Of a DNA stretch of 64,000 nucleotides, positions 11,590-23,528 are shown piece after piece. Numbering within the stretch: position 1 is the first letter of the stretch; each line of letters starts with the position of its first letter. The translations under genes and the position numbers were made by a program. Source of the stretch: Sapria himalayana (lineage: Eukaryota; Streptophyta; Magnoliopsida; Malpighiales; Rafflesiaceae); contig JAREIK010002450.1 in assembly GCA_029783825.1 (NCBI GenBank), forward strand, positions 997,039-1,061,038. Reading direction: 5' to 3'. The notes beneath the pieces were generated by a model. It did not search any database, was not told the origin of the DNA, and saw only the letters and a program-made list of their open reading frames with translations.

Positions 11590-14100
11590 GTCAAATTCAA
11601 ACATCGTGACTTTATCTTTTAATATGGCTCGATAGCCTCAATTCAAAGCTGTGAAATTTTTTCAAATATATGACTTTTAACTATAGAAAATTACAAAGAA
11701 AAACTATCAATGCCAAAACTTAGCTAATTATTCAGTATCATAACTTTTGGGATACTAAATGTTATATAAGATATTACTTAAGTATAGTCATTTCTTAAGG
11801 ATGTGACCCTTGTCCTCAAATAAAAGCAAAATTATGACTTTTATGCTCGGCCTAATTATCTATATGGGAACTTATTACTTGAGGAAAAATAATTATTTTA
11901 GTATGTGAGTTTATTAAATATTCAAACTACCAAATATTTGTATGTATTTTGGTGCTATGCGATATTATGTAGGCATGAAATAAAAGAAATTATGGATTAA
12001 TTTCATGACTTTTAAGTTTTGATGAGTTTTGATGAATAATCATGAAATTGATTGGTTTTAAATATATTTAGCTGAGGAGTTAGCACATGGAGTCTTGTGA
12101 AGTTTCAACATCTATTATTGGTCAAAATTCTACCTAAAAGGTCATGGTAAATTTGTGTGCACCCCAATCCTACCAACTCATTAACATAATTATTTCACTA
12201 TGCAACATATTCTTAGTAGTTGCGATATTATCATTGAGTCATAGTCAAACTTATCTCATAAAATTTAAATTTTTGTGACAAAATATATAGCATAGCAACT
12301 ATGTATCCTACTAATTCTCAAGGACATAGTCAAGTTGAGACATCCGACATCGTGACTTTATTTTTTAATATAGCTCAATAGTCTCAATCCAAAGCTGTCA
12401 TATTTTTACAAATATATAACTTTTAGCTATTGAAAATTACAAAGCAAAACTATTCATGTCAAAGTTAAGGTAATTTTTCAGTATCATAACTTTTGGAATA
12501 CAAAAAGTTATATAATATATTATTTGAAAATAATCATTTCTTAAGGATGCAACTCTTGTCCTCAAATAAAAGTAAAATTATGACTTTTATGTTTGGCATA
12601 ATTATCAATATCATGTGAAGTTATTACTTGAGGATAAATAATTATTTTAGTATGTGAGTTTGATAAATATTCAAGCTACCAAATATTTGTATATATTTTT
12701 GTGCTATATGATATTAAGTAGGCATGAAATAAGAGAAATTATGGATTAATTTCATGACTTGATTTTTGGTGAGTTTTGATGAATAGTCATGAAATTGATT
12801 AATTTTAAATATATTTAGCTGAGGTAGCACATGGAGTCTTATGATGTTTCAACATCTATTATTGGCCAAAACTCTACAAAAGGTCATGGTAATTTTGTGT
12901 GCACCCCAATCCTACTAACTCATTAACATAATTATTTCACTATACAACATATTCTTAGTAGTTGCAATAATATCATTGAGTCATAGTCAAACTTATCTCT
13001 TTGAAATTTAAATTATTGTGACAAAACATATATGGCATATCAACTATGTATCCTACTAGTTATCAGGACATAGTCAAGTTCAAACATCGTGACTTTATCT
13101 TTTAATATGGCTTGATAGCCTAAATTCAAAGCTATAGTATTTTTACAAATATATGACTTTTAGCTATAGAAAATTACAAAGCAAAACTATTAATGCCAAA
13201 CCTTAGATAATTATTCAGCATCATAACTTTTGGAATACTAAAAGTTATATAAGATATTACTTGAGTATAATTATTTCTTAAGGATGTGACTCTTGTCCTC
13301 ATATAAAAACAAAATTATGACTTTTATGCTCGGTTGAATTATCTATATCATGGGAAATTATTACTTGAGGAAAAACAATTATTTTAGTATGTTAATTTAT
13401 TAAATATTCAAACTACCAAATATTTGTATGTATTTTGGTGCTATGCGATATTATGTAGGCATTAAATAAATAAAAATTATGGATTAATTTCATGACTTTT
13501 GAATTTTGATGAATTTGATGTATGGTCATGAAATTGATTGGTTTTAAATATATTTAGCTGAGGTAACACATCAGTCTTGTGAAGTTTCAACATCTATTAT
13601 TGACTGAAACTCTATCTAAAAGGTCGTCGTGTTTAATTTGTGTGCACCCCAATCCTACCAACTCATTAACATAATTTTTTCACTATTCAGCATATTCTTA
13701 GTAGTTAAATATTATCATTGAGTTATAGTCAAACTTATCTCATGAAATTTAAATTATTGTGAGATAAAATATGTCATAGCAATTATGTATCCTACTAATT
13801 TTCAAGGACAATCAAGTTCAGACATCATGACTTTATAGTTTAATATGGCTAGATTACCTCAATTCAAAGCTGTGGTATATTTACAAATATATGATTTTTA
13901 ACTATAGAAAATTACAAAGCAAAACTATTCATGCTTAAGTTGAGGTAATTATTCAGTATCATAACTTTTAGGATACTAAAAGTTATATAAGATATTACTC
14001 GAGTATAATCATTTCTTAAGAATGTGACTCTTATCCACAAATAAAAGAAAAATTATAACTTTTATGCTAGGCATAATTATCTATATCATGGTATCCTCGT

Positions 14101-14470
14101 AGTGTCATGTCAAAATGATATATGAAAAAATATGTCAATATAGCGGCCACCTATAGTGTAATGGACTCTTATTCAGTGTCATGTCAAAATGGTATCATAA
14201 TTTTGTGTCGTGACCATAAGATATGTAAGAAAAATTTTCTTATTGTCACATCTATTTCCCAATAACACGGCCATAATAAGAAAGAAAGAATGATGTCAAA
14301 GGTGTGGCTATATCATAGTGTCATAGCCATATATCAATATGAGAATCTTTTTATCATATCTTAGTTATTTTCCAGTGTCGTGGACCTTTATTAAAAATAA
14401 ATGCATGAAGTCGCGGCCAATTCACAATTATTATCAGTATCATGACTTTATATTATAAAAAGATCATGAT
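14101..14470 (+). repeat. Distal part of right LTR-like repeat
   Basis: The words GTGTCATGTCAAAATG, GTGTCGTGACCATAAGATAT, AACACGGCCATAATAAG and TTTATTAAAAATAA match, in order, the sequence at 7.9-8.19 kb. This supports reading 7.3-14.5 kb as one LTR element. Several repeated GTGTCATG words are set in short dyads. Confidence 0.5.
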
Positions 14471-15071
14471 GCATACTAGGGTAATGATCTTAGCTTAAGA
14501 GATGAAGGTCAAATTTGTGACATTCTTCTAAAAGCTATGATTTCCTACTTAGAATAATAGAGAATAACCTAAGTATATATGTGAAAGATAGAGAAATTCA
14601 AAAAAAATCTTCCTAATTCTTCTTTGCACAGCTAGCAAATCCATTGCAACTACCAAACCGTATGAAAAATTTTATACTCCCTAAGGTTTCACCATGCAAG
14701 CAATAGATATAATATTTAATACAATCCTTAATGTTGAACGGCATGACTCTCAAGCCTCCCTCTCTAAGTAGATTCAAGAATTTTACCAAAATAATGTGGA
14801 CCATGGGTTTGTCTAAATTAATATATGTGATGTGATATTAGTTTTATTTATGAATAAATAAATTTGATTTATTTTGTGTTATGGATATTGAGGGATTGGG
14901 CACTATATAAAACTTGAATTAGAATTTTAACTATGAATAGCTTTGTGTGAGATCGTCATAGTAATTGATGATAAGTAAACCATGAAGAGCATTCGTGCAT
15001 ATTATAGGAAAGAAGTGACAATCTTTCTAATTATGATGCATAATATAAATCTATATATTGAAATCGCAAAG
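14471..15071. other. Unassigned AT-rich DNA
   Basis: No gene, RNA or repeat recognised. The 63-codon minus-strand frame at 14613-14804 has no recognisable motif or context. Confidence 0.6.
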
Positions 15072-15559
15072 TTGAGGTGTCAAACGAGTCATACCGGCTG
15101 ACTCATCCTATTTTTTGGTGGCCCACTCAATCCATTGTATCATGTCAGGCACGACATGGTATAAAAGTCATGCAATGCCAAGAACGACACAACTCAAAAA
15201 AGGCAAGCCCGGCATGGCCAACCCGCCCAAGTCTGTCGAATTCGGGGAGGTTCATGCGAGGCCTTGAAGATTTTATGCCGGGTCATGCCGGGATGTGCCA
15301 TTTCGGGCCTGTTTAGGTCATCTCTAAATATTATAAATTTCAATACAAAATTATTAATTAATTAATTAAATACAATAAAAAATAAATTTACAATCACAAA
15401 TCACAACTCATTAAAATAACATAAAATAAATATTATAATTTTAAATCATTTTGTAATACAAGTACAAAATAATAATACAAATTCAAAAATCAATACATCA
15501 ATGATCAATCATATAAGTATCTGATGATATCACTAGTGGTAGGCTAGATCTCAATTCTC

Positions 15560-17155
15560 ATCAAAGTCCTACGAATCATCTGTCATCAACTCATCCGCTC
15601 TTGTTGTAGTTGTAGTATAATCCTAGATGCCCAGGCTCCTCCCAATCCTTCATGCATACTAGTATTTCAATAATATCTGACCACAATCTTGATCATCTAT
15701 CCAAAATCGTATTCACCACAATAGAAAAAATAAACTTCGATGCTATGTTTGATACCAGAAGAATCAGTAAATCTCATATCATCTTAGACAGCATGAAATA
15801 GGTGGACACATATGATTTTTATCATTATAAAATATCATGATTCTTATTATCAATATGAAATAAGATTGAGTAGTAATTAATTTCTAAGTACTAAGACAGC
15901 TCGCTCCTATTTGAATGTCCACCTCATTATTTCTCCTCGCGAATTGAATGGAGAAGTCATTGTCTCCGAATAAGGTGTTCATATTCGTACTCGGAGCTTG
16001 AATACAACTACTACCATACTAGTATCGTTGTATTTAAATAATTTAGTTAACTTCTCATGAATTAACCCTTTAAGTTGGTGATCCTGATTTATGCATGAGG
16101 ATATGTATGTCAAAATATTCTCTACCCCTTTCATATTAAACTTAGAGTCCATGAAGGTAGCCAAACAATAAAGAGATTGAATAGTAGACTAGTACTTTAA
16201 GTATTTGGTTTTCATCTCAAGAACCATATCACTAAATATCAGGTCACCTCTAAGCTTCCTAAATATGTCACTATTATTACATATTCACCTGAGTGCATTA
16301 CAAGTAGTGTGAGTGTAAACTAACAAACATATATCCGTCATGTCATAAAAAATTTTTAAGAATTTCATAAATAAAATTCATATATAATAGTATTTGTTGT
16401 CAATAATATGTTCATCACTTTTACTATTAATATAGTTGGATATCATGTGTTTGTATCCAACAGATGACTCCAACATAAGATATGTGTAATTCCAATCACA
16501 ACCAATTGAAATGTATTCTTCTTAAGATCTGCATACAAACAAAGACTACCAAACTCTTGTTATCTGTGAGACATCTGAAAAAATATTAATGAGTTACGTA
16601 TTTTTTCTAAAGCGAGGGAGATAACATTCATCCCCTCTTGTACTATGAGGTTAATGATATAACACATGCATCTAACATGAAAAACCTCTCCTAATGGCAT
16701 GTCTCTAATGATCCTAACAAATATAGTAATATCTACTTAATTGTTAAATGCATTATCAAATATAATACTATATATTTTATTTTGAATATTATATTCTCCA
16801 AATATTCTCATCATGTACTCATATGTAATTGTACTATCACGAGAATGAAAAATCTCTGAAAATCCTAATATTTTTTTTATTTAGTACCATTTAAAATATA
16901 CATAGTGGGTGATAAGGCATACATATGATGCATCATCATGACTTGTCCAAATATTAGGCGTCACAGACACCACACCACTATATTCCCTAAATTCATTAAT
17001 TATTTTTTTCTAACTTATAATATTTTAATATGTCATTCCTAGTAATATACATAGGAATTCTACATTATGCAGGCTAAAAATAAGCCTACATGATACTGAT
17101 AATTCTTGGATTCTCTAATAATCTAATTGGAAGCTGTCTCATTAGGGAAATGCTA
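15560..17155 (-). pseudogene. hAT transposase remains, minus-strand arm
   Basis: Reading down from about 17130, the order follows the copy at 25.77-27.3 kb: a LP(I/N)x block near 17120, the catalytic-domain region, then the frame at 16164-15979 with MATFMDSKFNMKGVEN, equivalent to the conserved LA-MDPR-K block of Ac-type transposases. Remains of the C-terminal dimerisation region lie at 15980-15690. Stops and frameshifts throughout, and the N-terminal BED finger is absent. No active product is expected. Confidence 0.65.
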
Positions 17156-17164
17156 AAAAATCTA

Positions 17165-17535
17165 TGAATATCATATTTAGAAATGATGACTTTTCCATTC
17201 AGTTTACGAGACAAAAATGACAGGCTGGACCGTCAAATAGGAGCAAGCTGTCTCAGTACTTAGATAACAATTACTGCTCAATCCAATCATATTCTGATAC
17301 TAAGAATATTGATATATTATAATGGTGAAAACCATACGAGTCAACCTTTCCCGTACTATCTAAGATGATATAGTATCTACTGACTCATCTGGTATCAAGC
17401 ATAACATCATAGTCTTTTTTTTTTTGCAGTGAATATAATTTCGAATAGGAGATCAAAATTACGCCTAGGTATTATTGAGACTTTAACATGCATAAAGAAT
17501 TAAGAGGATTCGAGTTTAAGCATGCAAGATCGTGT
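17165..17535 (+). pseudogene. hAT transposase C-terminal remains, plus-strand arm
   Basis: TATCATATTTAGAAATGATG near 17170 starts the match to 26.95 kb. The segment ends with NRRSKLRLGIIETLTCIKN-like residues near 17440-17510, equivalent to the S(D)[17 protein letters not shown] motif of the hAT dimerisation domain. It repeats, in the opposite direction, what the minus arm already encodes. Confidence 0.6.
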
Positions 17536-18295
17536 TGGGACTACAACAAAAACAAATAAATTAATTGATGATGATAATCTATGTGATATTTATATTGAAA
17601 ATAATATGACGATAGATGATGTTGACACTTAATGATTGCCAGATTGTAACACTCATATCTGATTCTAATATTTGATTTCATTTCGATTTACTCTTATGTT
17701 ATTTTTGTGTTTGTTTAATTTTTAGTTTTGACATTATTTTGATACTTGAGTTTGTCTTTGTACCTTTGTGTATTGATGCATTTTATATTTTGATCCTTGA
17801 AACTTAAATATTTATTTTTTTTGAATTTTCATTTTGCATTAGTTTTAAAATTTTATTCATATTTAAGTTGTTATATTTTATTAATTCATATACTTATACT
17901 GATAGTCTGATACACATAAATTATAAAGTACTAAAAACAATTAACATTAAATAATTTAAAAAACAATAAAAAAACAGTTTAAAATATTAAAAACATATAA
18001 ACATAAACTAAATACATAATCTAAAAAAATTATTAAAAATTAAAAACCGAACCGTACAGGCCAGAAATGGCCCATACATGCCCAACCCAGCACGATTTCT
18101 CAAACTAAAGGACTGACGGGCCAATGGGCCATGCCGGATTGACAAGCCGATAGGCCATGTCGGGCCTGCCCCCAAGAAATGGTGCAGGGCCAGGCACAGC
18201 ACGGTGGCCCAGTTGGGCCACTTAAAAACCATGCCGGCCCAGCCCAAGCCACCCATTTGACACCTCTAGGCTCTAGCTGTGTGGCTGTGAATAGA

Positions 18296-18314
18296 CACAC
18301 ACACACACACACAC
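18296..18314. repeat. (AC)n microsatellite
   Basis: About nine AC units, 28 bp beyond the right end of the hAT chimera. Confidence 0.9.
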
Positions 18315-18859
18315 ATGTATCTACCTAATCAACATTACTAGTTATACAACATATATATAACTTATACATATACATACATACATACATATATATATATAAC
18401 ATATAATATTATACAATTTAAGCAACAATATTACTATTTTGAGAACACTAGATTTAATGATTTTTTTGATATGTAATATTAGTATGTCTTGACATGTACA
18501 CCTAGCAATCCTAATGGCAGTGAAGTATGTCAGATAGAAATGGGATTATCGCTGATTTGTGTTTACTCCATCTGTTTTAGTGATCCTTATATGAATTATG
18601 TTTCACTTGATACACTAACAAAGAATTTATTTTGTTAACTTTTCCTCTCTTTTTTTCAAAAAAGTGCACATACACAATTTTTCCATTTTAACATATCTTA
18701 TTCAATACTTTTTCAAATTTTCTTAATGAAATATAAAATTATTCATTTAAACTTTTCCACAAGTAATTACTCATCTGAAAAGAATGCAAGCCCCATGAAA
18801 TGCAATGTGGACCATGGTTCAGATTGTGACCAGTTGGATCAGAAATGGTGCAAAGCACT

Positions 18860-19195
18860 AACAAGATTTTAGCACAACCATGCATGGGCACCTACGCTAT
18901 CATTTGGAACGTGCTTTGTCTGATCGGGCATGGTCTAGGTCACTAGCATAACTCGGGAGTCAGGCCAAAGTCATACCTAAGCATGAATGGGACCTAGGCA
19001 CAGGTGGCCAGGGAGCTGACCCATAAGGTATAAAAATGTGGCACAGCAAATGGGTTTGTGCCAGGCTAGGTTGTGCCCCTTCAAAGGCCAGGGGTCAATA
19101 GGTCACGACTCACGACATGCCAAGCCAGCACAAGGCTAACCTTTTGGCTGGATGGGCCACCTAGCCTGTTGGAAACCTCCAGTCAAGAGGACTCT
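18860..19195. mobile_element. GC-rich relic resembling hAT subterminal DNA
   Basis: Rich in GGCACA, GCCAGG, CATGCCAAGCC and GGGCCA words, as in the ends of the hAT elements here. It stops at GTTGGAAACCTCC (19168-19180), which could be a worn TTTGACACCTC terminus. No coding part and no matching second end. The short frame at 19073-19279 has no support as a gene. It lies about 370 bp beyond the stop codon of the F-box/PP2 gene. Confidence 0.4.
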
Positions 19196-19227
19196 AACTC
19201 TGCACAGATTATCATCAGATTGTATGA

Positions 19228-19300
19228 AGCTGGTGTGAGTGTGTGTGTGTGTAAGGCGAGAGAGTGTGTGTGTGTGTAAGGCGAGAGAGTGCGTGTGTGT
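19228..19300. repeat. (TG)n microsatellite, interrupted
   Basis: Two GTGTGTGTGTGTGTAAGGCGAGAGAGTG-type repeats in tandem, just beyond the GC-rich relic. Short frames in this tract are artefacts. Confidence 0.85.
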
Positions 19301-19560
19301 GGTGTGGGCAATAATTACAGAAAGGAGCCTGAGAACCACAGACGAGCATAAAACATACATAGTTGAAGAATATCTTCATACTCTAAAATTTCACTGACTA
19401 AAATGTCACACAAGAACCAAACACTGACTAAAATGAGATTGATGATACGGAATGGCTACAGACTGGGGCCCTAGAGCAATTATATGCTCTAAAATTTCAC
19501 CTTACTACAAAAATGTCACATTAATGAAAGAACTTTTGTCATATACATTGCTAAAGAAGC

Positions 19561-19984
19561 TCAAAAATGCTTTAGCTTTTGTTTAAGACCACAAGGGTAG
19601 ACAAGTACGGAGTCGAGAGAAAGGCCACCTTTTGTATGCGTGCAGTCGATCTGCATCAAGGAGAATTTGAACCCTACGGATCTTTTAGAATCACCCACAA
19701 CAAAATCTCCCACATGGTAAAGTTTCCATTTTCCTGTTTCATTCAAAAAACACTGGGAAGAAGCATACTGACCATCTGAGCTCCAGAGCTGGAACTGCAC
19801 GGGTTTAACATCCCAGCCATGGACGTGCTTTGTGTCGCATACCTGGCGCCCAAACCGTTTTGCTGTTGTCTTCCCCAGTTGTAGCCTGAAGAAAAGGCTG
19901 TAGGTCCCTGCTGGAAAAGCGAATTCGAACTCCCCATCAACCTCAAACCACCAGATTTGCTGAAGATATGCAATGTAGTTGAAT
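19561..19984 (-). CDS. PP2-A13-like exon 3 (PP2 domain)
   Basis: Begins after the acceptor CATCTGCATCTAG with A, which completes the Arg codon split by intron 2 (AG|A), then TTCAACTACATTGCA (FNYIA). Codes most of the PP2 domain and ends in [17 protein letters not shown] and TGA at 19563-19561. The in-frame ATG upstream ([10 protein letters not shown]) is intron sequence, not an N-terminus. Confidence 0.93.
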
Positions 19985-22900
19985 CTAGATGCAGATGACA
20001 GCAAAAAAGAAGCCAAGTTACAGGGAGAACAGAACTATATGCTCCTGCCCAACCCATGTTTTTTTCCCAACTAGTGTTGTGTTGCCTTTTATAGAATTAC
20101 CCATGATATTTTTCAAGGATGATTATTCCCAAATTATCCAACAAGCTCAAATTACACCCGCGAGCTATGTGGCTGAGCCACTTTCCAAGTGCATATGACT
20201 TTTTCAAAATTAAAATAACGAGGGAAAAAGCAAAGTAGGTCGGATATGTCTTCTCAATTATCCTCTCAACTTTATGATGAACATGCAAAATACTTTTAAA
20301 CCTTGAAGCCATGAAACAACTGAATTATGAATAACCTAACCATCATAATGCATGCCAGGTGATCATTCATCATCTCCATAATCGATCTTTAATTTTAACA
20401 TGAATGATCAGTAGTATTATTTATTAACAAACAACGCCAGCCTGCCACCCCTGTGCACATGGCAAGGCCCAATAGAAAACTTAAGGATTATGAATTATTA
20501 TTTATTCATGGGATCCTGGGCTCGAATCTCATGCTGGTTCACAGATGCACCTGCTCAAACTTATCTGAAGATTAAATCAAAATAAATAAATAAATAAATA
20601 ACTCATCATCTGGGATTAGTAGAGAAGGAAATAAAATAAGGGTCAATTATGTTTTAGTATACCAGACATAATAATACATTAAAAAAAGTACTCATGATTA
20701 ATAATTAAAAAAAAAAAAAAACCAAACTATAAACACCCAATCCAATTTTTCCCCGGCGATTTGTACACGGCATCCATAAAAAAGTGTGAAATCACTTTTC
20801 AAATGGTTTTGTGATTCAAAAACCACTTTTTGAATTCAAAAGTGGTTTTCCAATTATATATGTTAACACACACATAAACATATCATGTTTTATAGTTTTT
20901 TTTTATTTTTTTATTTATTGTATTTATTTTATTTATTTTATTTATTTTATTTTTTTTGTGTTTTGTGTGTGTGTGTGTGTGTGAGACTAGGTGATAGACC
21001 AGGGCATGGCCCAAACCTCATGTTAGGCTCATGTCAGGTTATCGTGCAGCTCAACCAGGTCCGGCACAATCCAGGTTGCCAACAGACCATTGGGCCATGC
21101 AGGGCTACCTGCTTTTACATGCATGCTGAACTAGCATGACAAAGCAAGATGATATGAGTGAGCTACACAAAAAAATGAGTCATATTAGCTCCACTCGACT
21201 AGTCGGACACTTATACCTTAATACCAAGAAAGTATATGACTATCTCAAAGTCCATCTAAAATAAACAACTAAATATACACATTGAGTTGTGTGATTCTCG
21301 ATGTATCCCGCATAACCAGAATATCATTCACGAATCAAGTACATAATGAATAAAATCAATTTGCAATTATGACTCATTTGAAAAAACAAAGAAAAATCCA
21401 TAATATATATATATAATCAAGTGAGATATGTTTGTGAAAATATATTAATTCAACATTAACTATTTCAAGTAATATATTATCTTATATAATCTACAAATTA
21501 TAATTCGGTATTCTCTATATTCATATAAAATTTACTAATATTGCATATACACTCAAATACAATATATATCATAAAAACATACACAAACGAACACATATTT
21601 ATTAAATCATTAAAAAATCTTACAAATTTTCAAAATATAATGTATATATCTCAAGAACCAATATAATTTGTCAATTATTATTTCTTTAATTTTACTATTA
21701 ACATAATTAAATATTATACACTAATAACCAACATATAAATTTGACATAAGGTATATATAATTCTAATAATGTCTGACATCTACTTAAATTTTTTTTTAAT
21801 ATGATAATTTACAGAGTGTGAGACTCTTGTAATCAATTGTGTCTTGAATTCTTGATGTGTTTTAACATACTCTATATATTTTCTAATGAGAAAAAAATAA
21901 TTTTAAGTCACCATTAACTATTAGGTTTATTATATAACAAGAATATCTAACATAAAAAATTTACCCTAAAATTATTGTTAATGGTTCTTACATGCATATT
22001 TATTGTCATACTACTATTTGAAACATTATTTAATTTTATACTAAAGATTTTATTTTATATATCGTATTCCCAAAAAATCCTTAATAACTACTCATATTAA
22101 ATGATGTCATTATGAGGATACAGAACTTAATGTAATCTTAATATTTTTTATTTATTGGTTTCTATTTTAAATTAAAAAAAATAGACAATTATGCATGTGA
22201 AAGCATTGTCATTATAATTAGTCCAAATATCAGATGTCATGAAGAATACTCAACTTTATGTCCTATGTTAATTACTAATTATTTTTTTATTTTATAATTT
22301 TTTATCATGTTATTTTTACTAATCATTGGAATCTTATGATAAACGAGCTAGATGTGTATATTTATAAGATCAAGTAATTTAAAAACTTCTAAAAATCTAA
22401 TTAAAAAATCCATATTAACAATAAACTTAGTCATATCACAAACACAATAAATAAAAAACATCAAAGAATATAAAATTAATTCATATTCAAAGAGCTCACC
22501 GCTCACACTTAATTTAGAGACTATTTGATCACGAACTTAAAATTTTCAATAATTTCAAATTTTAAGTGCATTAAATAAAAAAATATTGGAGCTGAAAATT
22601 TAAAATTTTACTTTATAAATCATTGAAAATTTTAAGCATGCAAAGACCTACTTAATATTGAAGGCTCAAAATTTTCACCAATTTTTTTTAAAAAAATTAT
22701 CATTTTATCCTTTTTTTTTCATTTCTTTTTAATTTTTACATTCAAGGTACAGTTCAGTTTGTGAATTTGTATTCTCCTCCTTCTTTTTCCGCCACCACAT
22801 ACCCTAACTCTAACCTTCTTTTATGATTAATTTAAAAGAAAAAATAATAAATCAATTAGTTGTTAATTAATTTTTATTTTTATATTAAAATTTTGGATAA

Positions 22901-23494
22901 TTTTAAATAGTTTAGATTATATTGATTATTTTTTAAACATTTTTATTTTATTTTTTTGAAATTATAATTTATTTATGGATATATTTTTAGAAATTTTATT
23001 TTTGTAATAATTAATAATTATAATGAAAAAAAAAATCATTAAAAATTCCATTTATATTGAATAATATGTAATACAATGATAATAAGATTAAATATGTAAA
23101 ATATATTATTTTCAGCATTCAATATTTACAGTTATCAAATAATATATTTATATATTTCAATTAACAGTAATTTATCAAATAGTTTTTCAATACAAATTTA
23201 ACACTTATAAAATTTAGTCTTAATTTTTCCCCACTTATTTTTCAAGACTTAATTTTTTTCATTTTTATAAAACACGCCTTTAGTATGTACATAAGTATGG
23301 ATGTGTGTGTGTGTTTGTGTGTTTGTGTGTGTGTGCGTTTGTGTGTGTGTGCGTTTGTGTGTGTTTGTGCACGCATGTGCGAGTGTGTGCGTGTGTGAGT
23401 GTGTGCGTGTGTGTGTGTACATTTCCATATATATTTATGCGTATATACATATCTATATCCATGCATATACAAATATTTATACATATACATCTAT

Positions 23495-23528
<34 letters not shown>

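Larger units (their letters stand above)
10475..14100 (+). repeat. Tandem array of about 740-bp LTR-derived units
   Basis: The phrase GTTATTACTTGAGGA...AATTATTTTAGTATGTG starts units near 10478, 11873, 12620 and 13362. Spacings are about 745 and 742 bp for the last two units; the first is longer (about 1.39 kb) because of an internal partial duplication from about 11130 and the SINE. All units run through TGTATTTTGGTGCTATG, TGTAGGCATGAAATAA, CATGACTTTT, GTTTCAACATCTATTATTGG and GACTTTTATGCT in that order. The unit is homologous to the LTR-like block at 7.26-8.1 kb, so the array looks like an amplified part of the right LTR. Each unit has many private differences. Confidence 0.8.
15072..18268. 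mobile_element. hAT chimera with two inverted 3' ends
   Basis: Both ends carry the family terminus: TTGAGGTGTCAAA at 15072 and TTTGACACCTCTA ending at 18268, with GC-rich subterminal DNA inside each. The transposase remains face in opposite directions. From 15072 to about 17155 they run on the minus strand; from about 17165 to 18268 they run on the plus strand. Both arms end in the hAT C-terminal (dimerisation) region followed by the 3' subterminal, so each outer end is a 3' end and no 5' end exists. Consistent with this, the flanks show no convincing 8-bp duplication (TCGCAAAG against GGCTCTAG). Either a faulty hAT transposition or one element inserted into another in inverted orientation followed by deletion could explain it. 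Confidence 0.7.

Noticed and set aside
15077..15316. 79-codon plus-strand frame rich in Arg, Pro and Trp (with similar ones at 18008-18312, 24436-24887, 27868-28241, 28498-28824)
   Set aside because: All fall in the GC-rich subterminal regions of hAT elements, where stops are rare on both strands; no conserved protein is seen.
19743..20057. 104-codon minus-strand frame overlapping exon 3
   Set aside because: It is an alternative frame of the PP2 exon; the exon-3 frame has the recognisable PP2 domain and joins correctly to exon 2.
20500..20600. B-box-like GGCTCGAATCTC followed by AAATAAATAAATA
   Set aside because: Looks like a SINE remnant, but the A-box, body and target duplication cannot be shown.
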